Source of the DNA: a virus
Strand: one strand, 5' to 3'
IMG/VR virus record: IMGVR_UViG_3300021963_000699
Location: 1-22,688 of that record
DNA: 22,688 bases
Shown one piece after another: positions 1-7,799 of the stretch. The first letter of the stretch is position 1. Every line of letters begins with the position of its first letter. Below the pieces are notes generated by a model, which did not search any database, was not told the origin of the DNA, and saw only the letters and a program-made list of their open reading frames with translations. The translations under genes and the position numbers were made by a program.

Positions 1-931
1 CTCCAACTAATTCTGAATTTGGATATATTACTTCATCTGAAGTTGATTCAATTCCCGCCCCAAATTCAAGATATGTCGTATTGTTTGCAGTGACATTTAC
101 AACAAATTTACGAGAAGTTTTTAAACTTTTAATTAATTTTGGTACTTCTGCAGAATATTGTACATAGTCGTTATTAGTAAAATCCGTATTTTCAGTTTCA
201 GTAAATACTAAATCTTGAGCTAAATAATCGACTTCATACCATTTATTGTTATCACTGTCTCTTACATCAATTATATCAACTACATTGTTTTCGGATAATG
301 ATATTTTATAAAATTGTACTGCTGCACCAACAGTAAATGATTCGGTTGTAATTTTTCCCGCAATGACTTTAACTGATTTTTTAAGTAAGAAAAATTGTGG
401 AATACCGTAATCGTCTCTTGAATAAACCGTTACTTCTCTTGGTGAAAATTTACTGTCTAATGAAAAATCCACAGGATCTGTAGTAATAAAACTTACTCCG
501 CTTTCATTTGAAACTTCCATATACTCTCTTATTTTAAGAGCATAATTGTTATCAGGAATATAATTGTTACTTGAATCCTTTGTAGAAGGAATTATTTGAT
601 ATAAATCAATATTTGTAGTTGCAGATTTAGTAGGTTTGGTTTTATAACCAAGATAATTTGCTAATGCTAATACATTTTTACGTTCTTCAGCATATGGCAT
701 TAAACTTTCTTTGAATTGATAATCGGTATAATATGAAAGAACATCCCCAATATAAGATGCCATTTCAATAAACATCATACCTGGTGAAGCATCACTAAAA
801 TCTTTGTAAGTTCTTGGAAAATATGTTTTTGAATACTCAATTAAACTAGCTTTAAAAGATGAAAAATCTCTATTAAGATATTTGATATCTTTTTTAGAAC
901 TATTAAATGACTTTTGTATAATGTCTGCCAT
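1..931 (-). CDS. gp6: Baseplate wedge protein, gp6/J-like (5' part, runs off window)
   Basis: About 310 codons are visible; the start is the ATG at 931-929 and the stop lies outside the window. The translation opens MADIIQKSFNSSKKDIKYLN and continues with RDFSSFKASLIEYSKTYFP, SDASPGMMFIEMASYIGDVL and a run ending ALANYLGYKTKP. This is the N-terminal signature of T4 gp6 / baseplate J-like wedge proteins. In that family the protein forms the ring of the baseplate wedge that holds the tail in its pre-contraction state. It starts 2 nt after the gp25-like stop, so the two are probably co-transcribed and translationally coupled. Family assignment is from sequence resemblance; the C-terminal half cannot be judged. 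Confidence 0.88.
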   Translation of the reverse strand, partial: MADIIQKSFNSSKKDIKYLNRDFSSFKASLIEYSKTYFPRTYKDFSDASPGMMFIEMASYIGDVLSYYTDYQFKESLMPYAEERKNVLALANYLGYKTKPTKSATTNIDLYQIIPSTKDSSNNYIPDNNYALKIREYMEVSNESGVSFITTDPVDFSLDSKFSPREVTVYSRDDYGIPQFFLLKKSVKVIAGKITTESFTVGAAVQFYKISLSENNVVDIIDVRDSDNNKWYEVDYLAQDLVFTETENTDFTNNDYVQYSAEVPKLIKSLKTSRKFVVNVTANNTTYLEFGAGIESTSDEVIYPNSELVG

Positions 932-933
932 AG

Positions 934-1329
934 TTAAATATTATTTTGATTAACTGTCAAATTCAATGTATCTATTTGATTATTAACCGTAAATTGTATT
1001 TTTATATATAATATATAACTATCTGTTAGTTGATTTTTTTCTTGATTTGATAATCCAATATCTATTTTATTTACAATTACACCAGGTACATAATTATTGA
1101 TTTCATCAGTTATAATTTGTTTAATTATGTCAGGAGAATCTTGTAAATTTTGTTCAAATAAATATTCTTGTAATCCAGAACCAAAGTTTGGATTCATTCT
1201 TCGTTCGCCTTTTTTAGTTCTCAATAAATTAGTAATATTGGCTTTTACTTGAGTCAAAGTGTCATAACTTTGTTCAAAATAGCCATTTCTACCAATTTGA
1301 ATCGGTAATGTTAGTCCTATTGGATTCAT
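934..1329 (-). CDS. gp25: Baseplate wedge protein gp25-like
   Basis: A 131-aa protein of the usual gp25 size. The core from about residue 25 to 95 has the family pattern: QVKANITNLLRTKKGERRMNP, then GSGLQEYLFE, then an I-x-x-x-I-x-x-E-I-N-N-Y-V-P-G-V segment, ending in beta strands. Gp25 proteins (also related to the type VI secretion baseplate) sit in the inner baseplate wedge and nucleate sheath assembly. The gene lies between an unknown 159-aa gene and gp6, separated by 1 and 4 nt, which is the usual baseplate neighbourhood. There is no strong Shine-Dalgarno sequence, suggesting coupled translation from the upstream gene. Confidence 0.92.
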   Translation of the reverse strand: MNPIGLTLPIQIGRNGYFEQSYDTLTQVKANITNLLRTKKGERRMNPNFGSGLQEYLFEQNLQDSPDIIKQIITDEINNYVPGVIVNKIDIGLSNQEKNQLTDSYILYIKIQFTVNNQIDTLNLTVNQNNI

Positions 1330-1330
1330 A

Positions 1331-1810
1331 TTATCCCATTGATACCATACCAGAACCTATTGTACCATTTTGTTTCTTTTTATCTACAGCCTTCATTAAA
1401 CTTCTAAAATCTCTTTTAAGAACATCCATTACTTTACCTTGTTCTTCAGTTACAGGAGCAACTGGTTCTGGTTCTGTAACTTCTGCAGATTCATTTATTT
1501 GCATTCCAGAAAATGCTTGAGATTTAAAGCTAGAATCTAGACCTGCCATAGAATCTTCTCTTGGTATTTTAACGACAGTTTGATTCAAAATCTCATTCAA
1601 AACAGGATTACTTGAATATTTTTTAATTTCTTTAGGTTTTTGTACCGATTCTTTAACTACATTCTTTGTAGGAGTTTGAGAATCAATTATAGGAACTTGT
1701 TTGCCGGATAATACTTCAGTAAGTACTTTTGGTATTAAAATAGGTAAAGTTTTATCCAATTCTTCTTTAATTACGGCCCTAATTATCTCTTTTAATTCAT
1801 TACTTTTCAT
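1331..1810 (-). CDS. Unknown baseplate-operon protein, 159 aa
   Basis: Not recognised. The N-terminus (about residues 1-35) is a predicted amphipathic helix rich in Glu, Lys and Ile (ELKEIIRAVIKEELDKTLP). The middle is polar, low-complexity and Pro/Glu-rich (PEPVAPVTEEQ near residue 115). The C-terminus is a basic helix ending in a Gly/Met tail. Its place between the Pro/Gly-rich protein and gp25, in the same orientation with a 1-nt gap to gp25, argues for a structural or chaperone role in tail assembly. That role is inferred from context only. The ATG is preceded by an AT-rich TATATAGTATATG stretch with no Shine-Dalgarno sequence. Confidence 0.75.
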   Translation of the reverse strand: MKSNELKEIIRAVIKEELDKTLPILIPKVLTEVLSGKQVPIIDSQTPTKNVVKESVQKPKEIKKYSSNPVLNEILNQTVVKIPREDSMAGLDSSFKSQAFSGMQINESAEVTEPEPVAPVTEEQGKVMDVLKRDFRSLMKAVDKKKQNGTIGSGMVSMG

Positions 1811-1824
1811 ATACTATATAATTA

Positions 1825-2613
1825 TCATTGAATTTTTGGGATTGTATTATTTATTTTGTTATTTATTTCTTCCGCAGATGGTGGTTTTGGAATTTTTACA
1901 GTTTTTATTCGTTTACCCATACCAGATTTAATCTTTTTTGCTAATGATACACCTCCAATAGCACCTACAGCTCCACCTATACCGGCACCTAAATTTCCTC
2001 CTAATTTATTTCCTATTCCTGCACCTAATCCACCTCCAATGCCACCTCCTACCGCACCAGTTACACCTCCTGATATCGCACCCCCTATAGTTCCGCCTAT
2101 TGCACCTCCAGTTGCTCCACTCATTGCACCTCCAATACCCGCACCTATACCAGAAGAAACCGTTTTTGCAGCAGATGTTATTCCACTTACAGCTTTATTT
2201 AATCCACTTTTAGCACTTGATATCGCTCCTGACAATCTATCAACAGATTTTCCTGTTACTGAACCAGGACTAAAATGTTTTGGATTGAAATTTGGAGCAG
2301 ATAATTTAGGTATATTGGTACTTGGCAATTGTGGAGGAGTTGGTAAAGGAGGTATACTTGGTGTATTTAATCCAGATAAATTTGGTAAACTAGGAGATGG
2401 TAACGAAGGAACACTAGGTATACTAGGTAAATTAGGTACTGAAGGTACAGATGGAGTTGGTATATTAGGAATATTTGGAATTGATGGTTTAGATATATTT
2501 TTAGCAATATCTGCTTTTTTTGAAGTAACAAATTTCAATCCATTAGATGCTTCTGTTGGTGGTCCAGGTAAAGCAGGATCGATATCTTTAAATGATGTAA
2601 GTTTATTTATCAT
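1825..2613 (-). CDS. Pro-repeat / glycine-zipper protein, 262 aa
   Basis: Three blocks are visible. Residues 1-40 are ordinary sequence with a DPALPGPPTEAS motif. Residues about 42-112 are a run of short Pro-x-x-Pro repeats (PNIPNIPTPSVPSVPNLP and variants). Residues about 130-230 are almost entirely Gly, Ala, Ile and Ser in GxxxG spacing (for example GAGIGGAMSGATGGAIGG), resembling glycine-zipper membrane segments. The C-terminus is basic (KRIKTVKIPKPP). The start overlaps the spike-like gene by 4 nt (ATGA), so it is translated with it. A stiff Pro stalk followed by a hydrophobic zipper would suit a protein ejected with the tail tip that inserts into a membrane, but no function is known to me. 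The large plus-strand frame here is a shadow of the repeats. Confidence 0.8.
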   Translation of the reverse strand: MINKLTSFKDIDPALPGPPTEASNGLKFVTSKKADIAKNISKPSIPNIPNIPTPSVPSVPNLPSIPSVPSLPSPSLPNLSGLNTPSIPPLPTPPQLPSTNIPKLSAPNFNPKHFSPGSVTGKSVDRLSGAISSAKSGLNKAVSGITSAAKTVSSGIGAGIGGAMSGATGGAIGGTIGGAISGGVTGAVGGGIGGGLGAGIGNKLGGNLGAGIGGAVGAIGGVSLAKKIKSGMGKRIKTVKIPKPPSAEEINNKINNTIPKIQ

Positions 2614-4271
2614 ACTTCTTCAAATTGTATTTCAACCGGACCTTCTCTTCTTAATTTTCCTTTAAATTCCCCAGGCAATCCTTCACCTGACACAATATTG
2701 ACAGAAACTGGTTCGGTTCCATTTTTCATTCCATTTGGCATCACACCATCTACACCTGGAGCATATCCTCCACCGGTAACAAATACTCTTCGACTCATCA
2801 ATTTATCTAAATTGTCTCTTAAAAACTTCAATTGTTTATCTTGTACAGATTCTTGAGTTTTATCTGGGTTTGGACCAGGAGAATTATTATGAACGTGATT
2901 ATACCAATGTACATGGTCTAGTAACCAATTACATAAATCATATAACCAATCTACTGTTGTTTGTCCCAATAATACAGGTTCATTTGTCTGTCCATATTGA
3001 CCCAAATATATTGCAGGACTATTTAATACTGTTTTATTGTTTGTAGTTAACACAATTTGATCATGAGCATCAACTGTATATTCACTATCAGTAACTACTC
3101 CATATCTTTCTTTGGAAAAATGTAATGATTCTCCAAATCGACTACTTAAAATTAATCTATCGGTATTAATTACTATTTGGTCTCCTTTTAAATTTTCAAT
3201 ATCAAAATTAAAAGATGTTGAACCAATAGGAGAAAATAATGGTTGTTCTTCTTTACCTTGTTGAAACAAAGATTTATAACATGTTGTTTTCCATTTTGAT
3301 TTAGTTAATCCAGATGTAATATAAATTGAACTACCATCATGATTAATATCTTCTTCTATTAATCCGCCAACATTTTTTTGAGAATTAATAATTGATGGAA
3401 TATCTGGCAATTTAGATATACCTGCAATTGGTTTATCTAATGATAATTTTCTTTGTCTATTTCTTATCAATATCATAGGATTTCCGCAACCTTCTGTAGG
3501 TTTATTTACGGTTGGGTCTCCTTTATAATCCGGATAAAATCCTTTATCATTTTCTCTTATACTATCATAAGCAGAAAAACGAATTGATTGTCCGTGACGA
3601 CTTTCAAAAACAGTATCACCTTCATATCTTCTTAATTTTCTTATTTTTGAATTAGCAAGAAAATATGAACCTAGAACACCTTTTACTTGATTATTTGCAA
3701 TTTTTTTATGAGCATTTAATGATGTAGGCCCTTCAACTGGTTCGCTTTTTATAGAATCTTCGCCAACTAAATCAGTATTACCATCATTATTTCCATAAAA
3801 CTTTTCAAGTCTAAAATTAGATTCTTGATTAACAAATCCATTTAAATTTAATTTTCTAGTATAAAATAATTTATCTAAATACTTTACTACAATTACTACT
3901 TCATTTAACAATGGATATTCAACTATTCCAGTAGATTCTATTGGAAATGCCCAAGAGAGTTTTTCCTTTTCAATTCCTTGTTGAGAAAAACAAAGTCTTA
4001 CTTTACAAGCACCAATATAAGTATAATCAATATCTGTATTTAAAGGTTGTTCACCTTTATAATTTTGAGGAATATTTCTAGAATCTACAAAATGACGTTT
4101 ATTTACTATTTCTGGGTGTTTTTCATCTAAAATGACATCTAAAACTATAGCTGGTTCTAATTCATAAAATTCATTTACAGATGGTGAAGAGTTACCACTA
4201 CTAACTGATAACCCTAAATTATTCAATTGTCCAAAACTAACCGGAGAAGATTTTATATTAAAATATGGCAT
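2610..4271 (-). CDS. Baseplate central spike / gp5-like hub protein, lysozyme-less
   Basis: A 553-aa protein. The N-terminal third (about 30-160) carries an OB-fold-like stretch with ELEPAIVLDVILDEKHPEI, YIGACKVRLCF and PLLNEVVIVV segments. The middle contains SRHGQSIRFSA and NPMILIRNRQR, followed by strand-rich sequence with DQIVLTTNNKTVLNSPAIY, as in gp5-type spike beta-helices. Near residue 450 there is a His-rich segment (LLDHVHWYNHVHNN) common in phage hub and spike proteins. I see no lysozyme domain between the OB fold and the helix, unlike T4 gp5. Its likely role is the central needle or hub that pierces the outer membrane. It heads the local baseplate operon (spike, Pro/Gly protein, 159 aa, gp25, gp6). 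Confidence 0.72.
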   Translation of the reverse strand: MPYFNIKSSPVSFGQLNNLGLSVSSGNSSPSVNEFYELEPAIVLDVILDEKHPEIVNKRHFVDSRNIPQNYKGEQPLNTDIDYTYIGACKVRLCFSQQGIEKEKLSWAFPIESTGIVEYPLLNEVVIVVKYLDKLFYTRKLNLNGFVNQESNFRLEKFYGNNDGNTDLVGEDSIKSEPVEGPTSLNAHKKIANNQVKGVLGSYFLANSKIRKLRRYEGDTVFESRHGQSIRFSAYDSIRENDKGFYPDYKGDPTVNKPTEGCGNPMILIRNRQRKLSLDKPIAGISKLPDIPSIINSQKNVGGLIEEDINHDGSSIYITSGLTKSKWKTTCYKSLFQQGKEEQPLFSPIGSTSFNFDIENLKGDQIVINTDRLILSSRFGESLHFSKERYGVVTDSEYTVDAHDQIVLTTNNKTVLNSPAIYLGQYGQTNEPVLLGQTTVDWLYDLCNWLLDHVHWYNHVHNNSPGPNPDKTQESVQDKQLKFLRDNLDKLMSRRVFVTGGGYAPGVDGVMPNGMKNGTEPVSVNIVSGEGLPGEFKGKLRREGPVEIQFEEV

Positions 4272-4272
4272 A

Positions 4273-4635
4273 TTATTTCTTTATTTCTAGTGGAGAATTT
4301 ATATTTTCAGTAATTTTTTCTACTTCAGCCATTAATTGTTTTCTTTCTTCTTCAGACAATCCGCCTACTTCTTCTTCACCTTTATTATTATTACTGACTA
4401 ATCTTTGTACTATGGCAGCTAATTTAACTAATTGTTCATCGTTCCTAACTCCTACATCTAAATAATCTTTAATGAGAGGAACGATGACAATAGCGTCATT
4501 TGGTGTTTTAATCATACTTCTTAAGTCAGATACCAAAATATCAATTTGATCCTTTTTACTTTCAGAATTGATTACAACATCTTTAAGTAAGTTTGAATAT
4601 TTCTTACCTTTATATAATTCAAAATCTAAATCCAT
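4273..4635 (-). CDS. Unknown small baseplate-operon protein, 120 aa
   Basis: Not recognised. The sequence is acidic and mostly helical: a conserved-looking N-terminus (MDLDFELYKGKKYSNLLKDV), a middle segment IVIVPLIKDYLDVGVRNDEQ, and a charged C-terminal helix with a Lys, Gly and Glu spacer. It ends 1 nt before the spike-like gene starts, so it is probably the first gene of that operon and could be a tail chaperone or adaptor. That role is inferred from position only. The start at 4635 is the only reasonable ATG. Confidence 0.75.
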   Translation of the reverse strand: MDLDFELYKGKKYSNLLKDVVINSESKKDQIDILVSDLRSMIKTPNDAIVIVPLIKDYLDVGVRNDEQLVKLAAIVQRLVSNNNKGEEEVGGLSEEERKQLMAEVEKITENINSPLEIKK

Positions 4636-4671
4636 ACCTATAAATAGATATGGATTTGAATAATTACACTA

Positions 4672-5592
4672 TCAATTTAATTTACCTCTATCCAAATAGG
4701 ATTGAGCAATTACTTTTTGATAACTTTTCATCTTATTTATAACTTTAGTAATTTGTTGAGTCTTACAAGATGAAATTTCTCTAATATAGAGATACAATGC
4801 TTTTTTATTAAAAGCATCAATTCTATTACAATTTCTGAATAATTCTATAACCGCATTTGCTATATTCAAATCTCTTTGTTTAGTGAAAATACGACCAACA
4901 TTTTTTTCCCAATAGTCTACCATTAATTTGAGAAATTCATTAGTTTCTACTTCTTTATGGTGAGCATCAACAGTTTGTAAACATACAGATGATTCACTTG
5001 GTGTATCTGCTATATTTACGTGTTGATTATATTTTTTATAATTACCGTTATTGTGGAAAATAAGATAATTTTTAGCAACTATACTGAAATAACTAAATGC
5101 TTTACCTTTACCTTCTTCAAATTTATTCATATTAGAAACTAAATGTGCAACAGTTTCTTTCTGAATTTCAATTGGACTATTATCAAAATAAGTAAATTTA
5201 AATGTATTAAATACATTTTCAACCAATTTTTCAAACGCATTTTTAATATGCGTTTCATAAATATGATTTCTTACATTTTGATCTTCTTCTTTATTGTATT
5301 TTATAATATACATTTCTGTATCTTTTGTAAAATACATTTTCTCCGTTGATTTTTTCTTTGGAGGTTCTGGTTCTACATAAGGTTCTTCAATTATAATTTT
5401 AGGAGTTGTTTTCCTAATAACTTTTTCCTTTTTAAGTGGAATAACTTTTTTCTGTTTTTTGACTTTATTTATAACCATTTTCTTTTTTTGTTTTGTTAAT
5501 TTTAATGAGACTTTTTTATTAAGATTTTTAACAACTTTTTTCTTAATATCTCTTTTTTTTAAAACTTTCATTTTTTTATTTGGTTTTTTCAT
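4672..5592 (-). CDS. gp55: Probable late-transcription sigma factor, gp55-like
   Basis: A 306-aa protein in two parts. Residues 1-85 are dominated by Lys (KKMKVLKKRDIKKKVVKNLN and similar), then a Pro/Glu hinge. Residues about 86-306 resemble T4 gp55-type sigma factors, especially the helix MNKFEEGKGKAFSYFSIVAK (155-174) followed by NYLIF, which matches the region-2 core-binding and DNA-melting pattern (hydrophobic helix, F/Y-S-Y-F, A-x-N). Gp55 replaces the host sigma and directs host RNA polymerase to late promoters of the TATAAATA type. The Lys-rich extension is not in T4 gp55 and could add non-specific DNA or RNA affinity. In-frame ATGs at residues 8, 39 and 86 leave the start uncertain. 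It overlaps the 88-aa gene by 4 nt. Confidence 0.68.
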   Translation of the reverse strand: MKKPNKKMKVLKKRDIKKKVVKNLNKKVSLKLTKQKKKMVINKVKKQKKVIPLKKEKVIRKTTPKIIIEEPYVEPEPPKKKSTEKMYFTKDTEMYIIKYNKEEDQNVRNHIYETHIKNAFEKLVENVFNTFKFTYFDNSPIEIQKETVAHLVSNMNKFEEGKGKAFSYFSIVAKNYLIFHNNGNYKKYNQHVNIADTPSESSVCLQTVDAHHKEVETNEFLKLMVDYWEKNVGRIFTKQRDLNIANAVIELFRNCNRIDAFNKKALYLYIREISSCKTQQITKVINKMKSYQKVIAQSYLDRGKLN

Positions 5593-5855
5593 TTAGATTT
5601 TTCTTTGATAATTTCAATCAATTTTACTATCTCTGAAAAAACAAAACCCACATCATCGTCTTTTTCAAAAATTTGTTTTTCATCGATTTCTTTTAATCTA
5701 CGATGTGTATTTTCTACTAAATTTCTATATTGGAGTGTCCAATTTTCCATTGTTTCAATTAAATCGAATAAATCATTCATTTTAATGAAAAAATAAATGT
5801 TTAAACAAATTGAAATAGTCAAAACCACTGATAATACTATTACTGTAACTAACAT
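5589..5855 (-). CDS. Small single-pass membrane protein, 88 aa
   Basis: Residues 3-24 form one clear transmembrane segment (VTVIVLSVVLTISICLNIYF), followed by a cytoplasmic helical tail of mixed charge with a possible short coiled coil (LFDLIETMENWTLQYRNLVE) and a Lys-rich end. There is no cleavage motif, so it is probably an N-in or N-out anchor rather than a secreted protein. The family is unknown to me. It overlaps the sigma-like gene by 4 nt and starts 3 nt after the acidic 45-aa gene stops, so the three form a tight cluster. Confidence 0.75.
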   Translation of the reverse strand: MLVTVIVLSVVLTISICLNIYFFIKMNDLFDLIETMENWTLQYRNLVENTHRRLKEIDEKQIFEKDDDVGFVFSEIVKLIEIIKEKSK

Positions 5856-5858
5856 AAA

Positions 5859-5996
5859 TTATTCATATTCAGAACCGTCTTCGTCATCAAGATATTCTTC
5901 CATAAATGATATAGCTTCATTTACTAAATCCCAATCTTGTGTTTTTTCAGCTTGTTTTAAAATATGCAATACTTCTTTTATATCAAATTCGTCCAT
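5859..5996 (-). CDS. Small acidic protein, 45 aa
   Basis: ATG at 5996-5994 and TAA at 5861-5859 give a 45-aa protein starting MDEFDIKEVLHILKQAEKTQ and ending in an Asp/Glu-rich tail (EEYLDDEDGSEYE). It is mostly helical and strongly acidic. It lies 3 nt upstream of the 88-aa membrane protein in the same direction, with an ACTATAAAC stretch just before the ATG. No family is recognised. Small acidic phage proteins often bind host enzymes or mimic DNA, but nothing here proves that. Confidence 0.6.
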   Translation of the reverse strand: MDEFDIKEVLHILKQAEKTQDWDLVNEAISFMEEYLDDEDGSEYE

Positions 5997-6080
5997 ATGT
6001 TTATAGTAGTAAACTGATAATTAAATATATAGTAAAATTTTCTAAAATCAAATTAATATTACAATTTTTATTATTTTAAT

Positions 6081-7109
6081 TTAAAAACTAAAATGGTTTG
6101 GTTTATATCCATTATCAACTATTACTTCTTTAATCACTTCTTTTTCTACAGGAATCTCTTTAATTACTTCTTTTTCTATATGAATAGGAACTTCTTTGAT
6201 AATTTCTTTAATTATTTGTCCGTCTTTAACTTCTTGTGTCGCTTCTTCTTTTGCTTGTTCAACTATTTCTTCAACAGTTGGTTCATTTTTTGGTTCTTCT
6301 TTTTTTATAATATCTTTGACGTAAATAACATCTCCTAAAGTAGTATTATAAGCTAATAATAAACAAATTGCAAGAGGATCAAATACTGATATCAAACAAA
6401 TAATAAACCATTTTACTACTTTATTAATATCTACACCAAATTCATCAGCAACAAATTTAAATGTCTGTAAATCTTTTTTACCACTTCCTTGTAGTTTAAT
6501 ATCAGATATCTGTTTATCTAATTTTTGCATTTCATCAATACTTAATTGTATCTTATTATTCTCGTTTTCTATATCTTTTTCACTTTTATCAATAAATTCT
6601 TTTGTTGATTGTTGAATCTGAGCCAATTGAATTGGATTACGACTAATAATAACATTAGTCATACTTTCATTCAATCGTTCTTCTTGTGAAGTTCTTAATT
6701 TTGTTATATTTTCGATTCTTTTCTTGGAATTATTGATTTTATCATCAAACATTTTCTTTTGGTCCTGTATATAAACAATCTTTTCTTCACTCAATTTATT
6801 TTCAATTGCAGACTGTTGATATGCAGATGTTAAGTAACCAAAGATGCCAAGTGATGTGATAAACATCAATGCTAAAACTGCTAAAATTAGATATGTTTTT
6901 AACAAAATTTGAGATTTTTTCCAATATCTATATAAAAATGTAGTTGCCACTAATTTTCCAATTTCAAGTGAACTTGCCATAATCATAGATGCAATTGCAG
7001 ATCCACTGAATAACATTCCTATACCAATTATACTAAAGAATGCAGCACAACTCGCTATAAATAACGATGATAATCCTACAATTCTTTCAAAAGTTAATGG
7101 TGTTTTCAT
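6081..7109 (-). CDS. Multi-pass membrane protein with coiled coil and IKEV repeats, 342 aa
   Basis: The N-terminus has about three hydrophobic segments (about 10-35, 37-58 and 70-92, the last being LILAVLALMFITSLGIFGYL). A long charged coiled coil follows (about 100-205), then a fourth membrane segment (about 228-252, FIICLISVFDPLAICLLLAY). The C-terminal tail (about 260-335) is a Glu/Lys-rich repeat of the pattern K-E-V-I-K-E-I/V-P-V/I. I know no biochemical function; comparable architectures occur in other large T4-like phages. The topology suggests an inner-membrane protein with a large cytoplasmic or periplasmic coiled coil. An ACTATATATT box sits 6 nt upstream of the ATG, so a transcript could be nearly leaderless. 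Confidence 0.75.
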   Translation of the reverse strand: MKTPLTFERIVGLSSLFIASCAAFFSIIGIGMLFSGSAIASMIMASSLEIGKLVATTFLYRYWKKSQILLKTYLILAVLALMFITSLGIFGYLTSAYQQSAIENKLSEEKIVYIQDQKKMFDDKINNSKKRIENITKLRTSQEERLNESMTNVIISRNPIQLAQIQQSTKEFIDKSEKDIENENNKIQLSIDEMQKLDKQISDIKLQGSGKKDLQTFKFVADEFGVDINKVVKWFIICLISVFDPLAICLLLAYNTTLGDVIYVKDIIKKEEPKNEPTVEEIVEQAKEEATQEVKDGQIIKEIIKEVPIHIEKEVIKEIPVEKEVIKEVIVDNGYKPNHFSF

Positions 7110-7114
7110 ATTCT

Positions 7115-7124
7115 AATATATAGT
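7115..7124 (-). promoter_or_regulatory. Candidate phage promoter box (ACTATATATT)
   Basis: On the minus strand ACTATATATT lies just upstream of the 342-aa gene start. The same ACTATATA core recurs before purM and the 45-aa gene. It resembles a -10 or late-promoter box, but AT-rich DNA makes such matches common. Confidence 0.25.
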
Positions 7125-7127
7125 CCG

Positions 7128-7166
7128 AAAATAAAAAACTCTCTACTGTTTATAACAATAGAGAGT
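7128..7166 (-). terminator. Rho-independent terminator of hsp20
   Basis: On the minus strand, ACTCTCTATTGTT pairs with AACAGTAGAGAGT across a short loop (one wobble), followed at once by TTTTTTATTTT. It lies 22 nt after the hsp20 stop and separates hsp20 from the membrane-protein gene. Confidence 0.88.
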
Positions 7167-7188
7167 CATTATATAAATATATAACTTA

Positions 7189-7671
7189 TTATTTAATTGT
7201 AACTTTTCTTACTTCTGGAACCACAGGTTTTACTTTATTTAGTGTAATTTGAAGGATTCCATTCTCAAATGTAGCAGAAACTGTATCTTTTTCAATATTA
7301 TCGCCTAATGTAAAAGATCTACGGAAATTTGAACGTTTTAACTCTCGTCTAATATATTTTCCACCTTCAGTATCCGTTACATTTTTGCTTTTTCCACCAC
7401 TTACTGTGAGTACATTTTGTTGAACTTCAACATTTACATCTGTTTTTGTTAATCCTGGAACTTCTGCTTCAATAACAACTTTATTGTTGAAATCAATTAC
7501 ATCTACTCTTGGATATGAACCTTTTTCAAAAAAGTCTACTCCGAATTCTTGAGTAAATGATGGAACGTTTGCTTTAAAAAATTCATCAAAAATTTGGTCA
7601 AATGGAGTTAAAAACTCATCACGATGAATTGAACGATATAACGGATTATTTTGATATTTTACTACTGACAT
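7189..7671 (-). CDS. hsp20: Small heat-shock protein, Hsp20 / alpha-crystallin family
   Basis: A 160-aa cytoplasmic ATP-independent chaperone that holds unfolding proteins. The alpha-crystallin domain spans about residues 54-148 (PRVDVIDFNNKVVIEAEVPG at its start) and includes the family hallmark NGILQITLNK at 137-146. The C-terminal V-T-I (157-159) is an I/V-x-I/V oligomerisation motif. Length and layout are normal for the family, and T4-like cyanophages carry comparable genes. The start at 7671 has a good ribosome-binding site (AAGAAAGGA). The gene has its own terminator and a structured 5' leader, so it is probably a single-gene unit. It may protect host or virion proteins during assembly. 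Confidence 0.96.
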   Translation of the reverse strand: MSVVKYQNNPLYRSIHRDEFLTPFDQIFDEFFKANVPSFTQEFGVDFFEKGSYPRVDVIDFNNKVVIEAEVPGLTKTDVNVEVQQNVLTVSGGKSKNVTDTEGGKYIRRELKRSNFRRSFTLGDNIEKDTVSATFENGILQITLNKVKPVVPEVRKVTIK

Positions 7672-7687
7672 ATATTTTCCTTTCTTA

Positions 7688-7710
7688 AATGGTCTTTATA
7701 TAGACCCATT
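7688..7710 (-). promoter_or_regulatory. Hairpin in hsp20 leader
   Basis: On the minus strand AATGG(G)TCT pairs with AGACCATT across ATATAA, with one bulged G, ending just upstream of the ribosome-binding site. A second perfect hairpin (GATGAC/GTCATC) lies at 7739-7757. They make the leader structured, but the Shine-Dalgarno bases are not in either stem, so a classic RNA thermometer is not shown. Confidence 0.35.
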
Positions 7711-7799
7711 TTCATGTATTCTTTTTGAGACATACATGGATGACAACTTTAGTCATCTAACCTATATATATTAGTATTTTGACAAAAATTCAAATTTTT

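Noticed and set aside
1856-2665. 269-aa plus-strand frame rich in Pro, Ile and Phe
   Set aside because: It is the complement of the Pro and Gly repeats of the minus-strand 262-aa gene, which fits the operon with a 4-nt overlap.
7739-7757. GATGAC/GTCATC hairpin as a terminator for the glycosyltransferase
   Set aside because: No T-run follows the stem on the minus strand.
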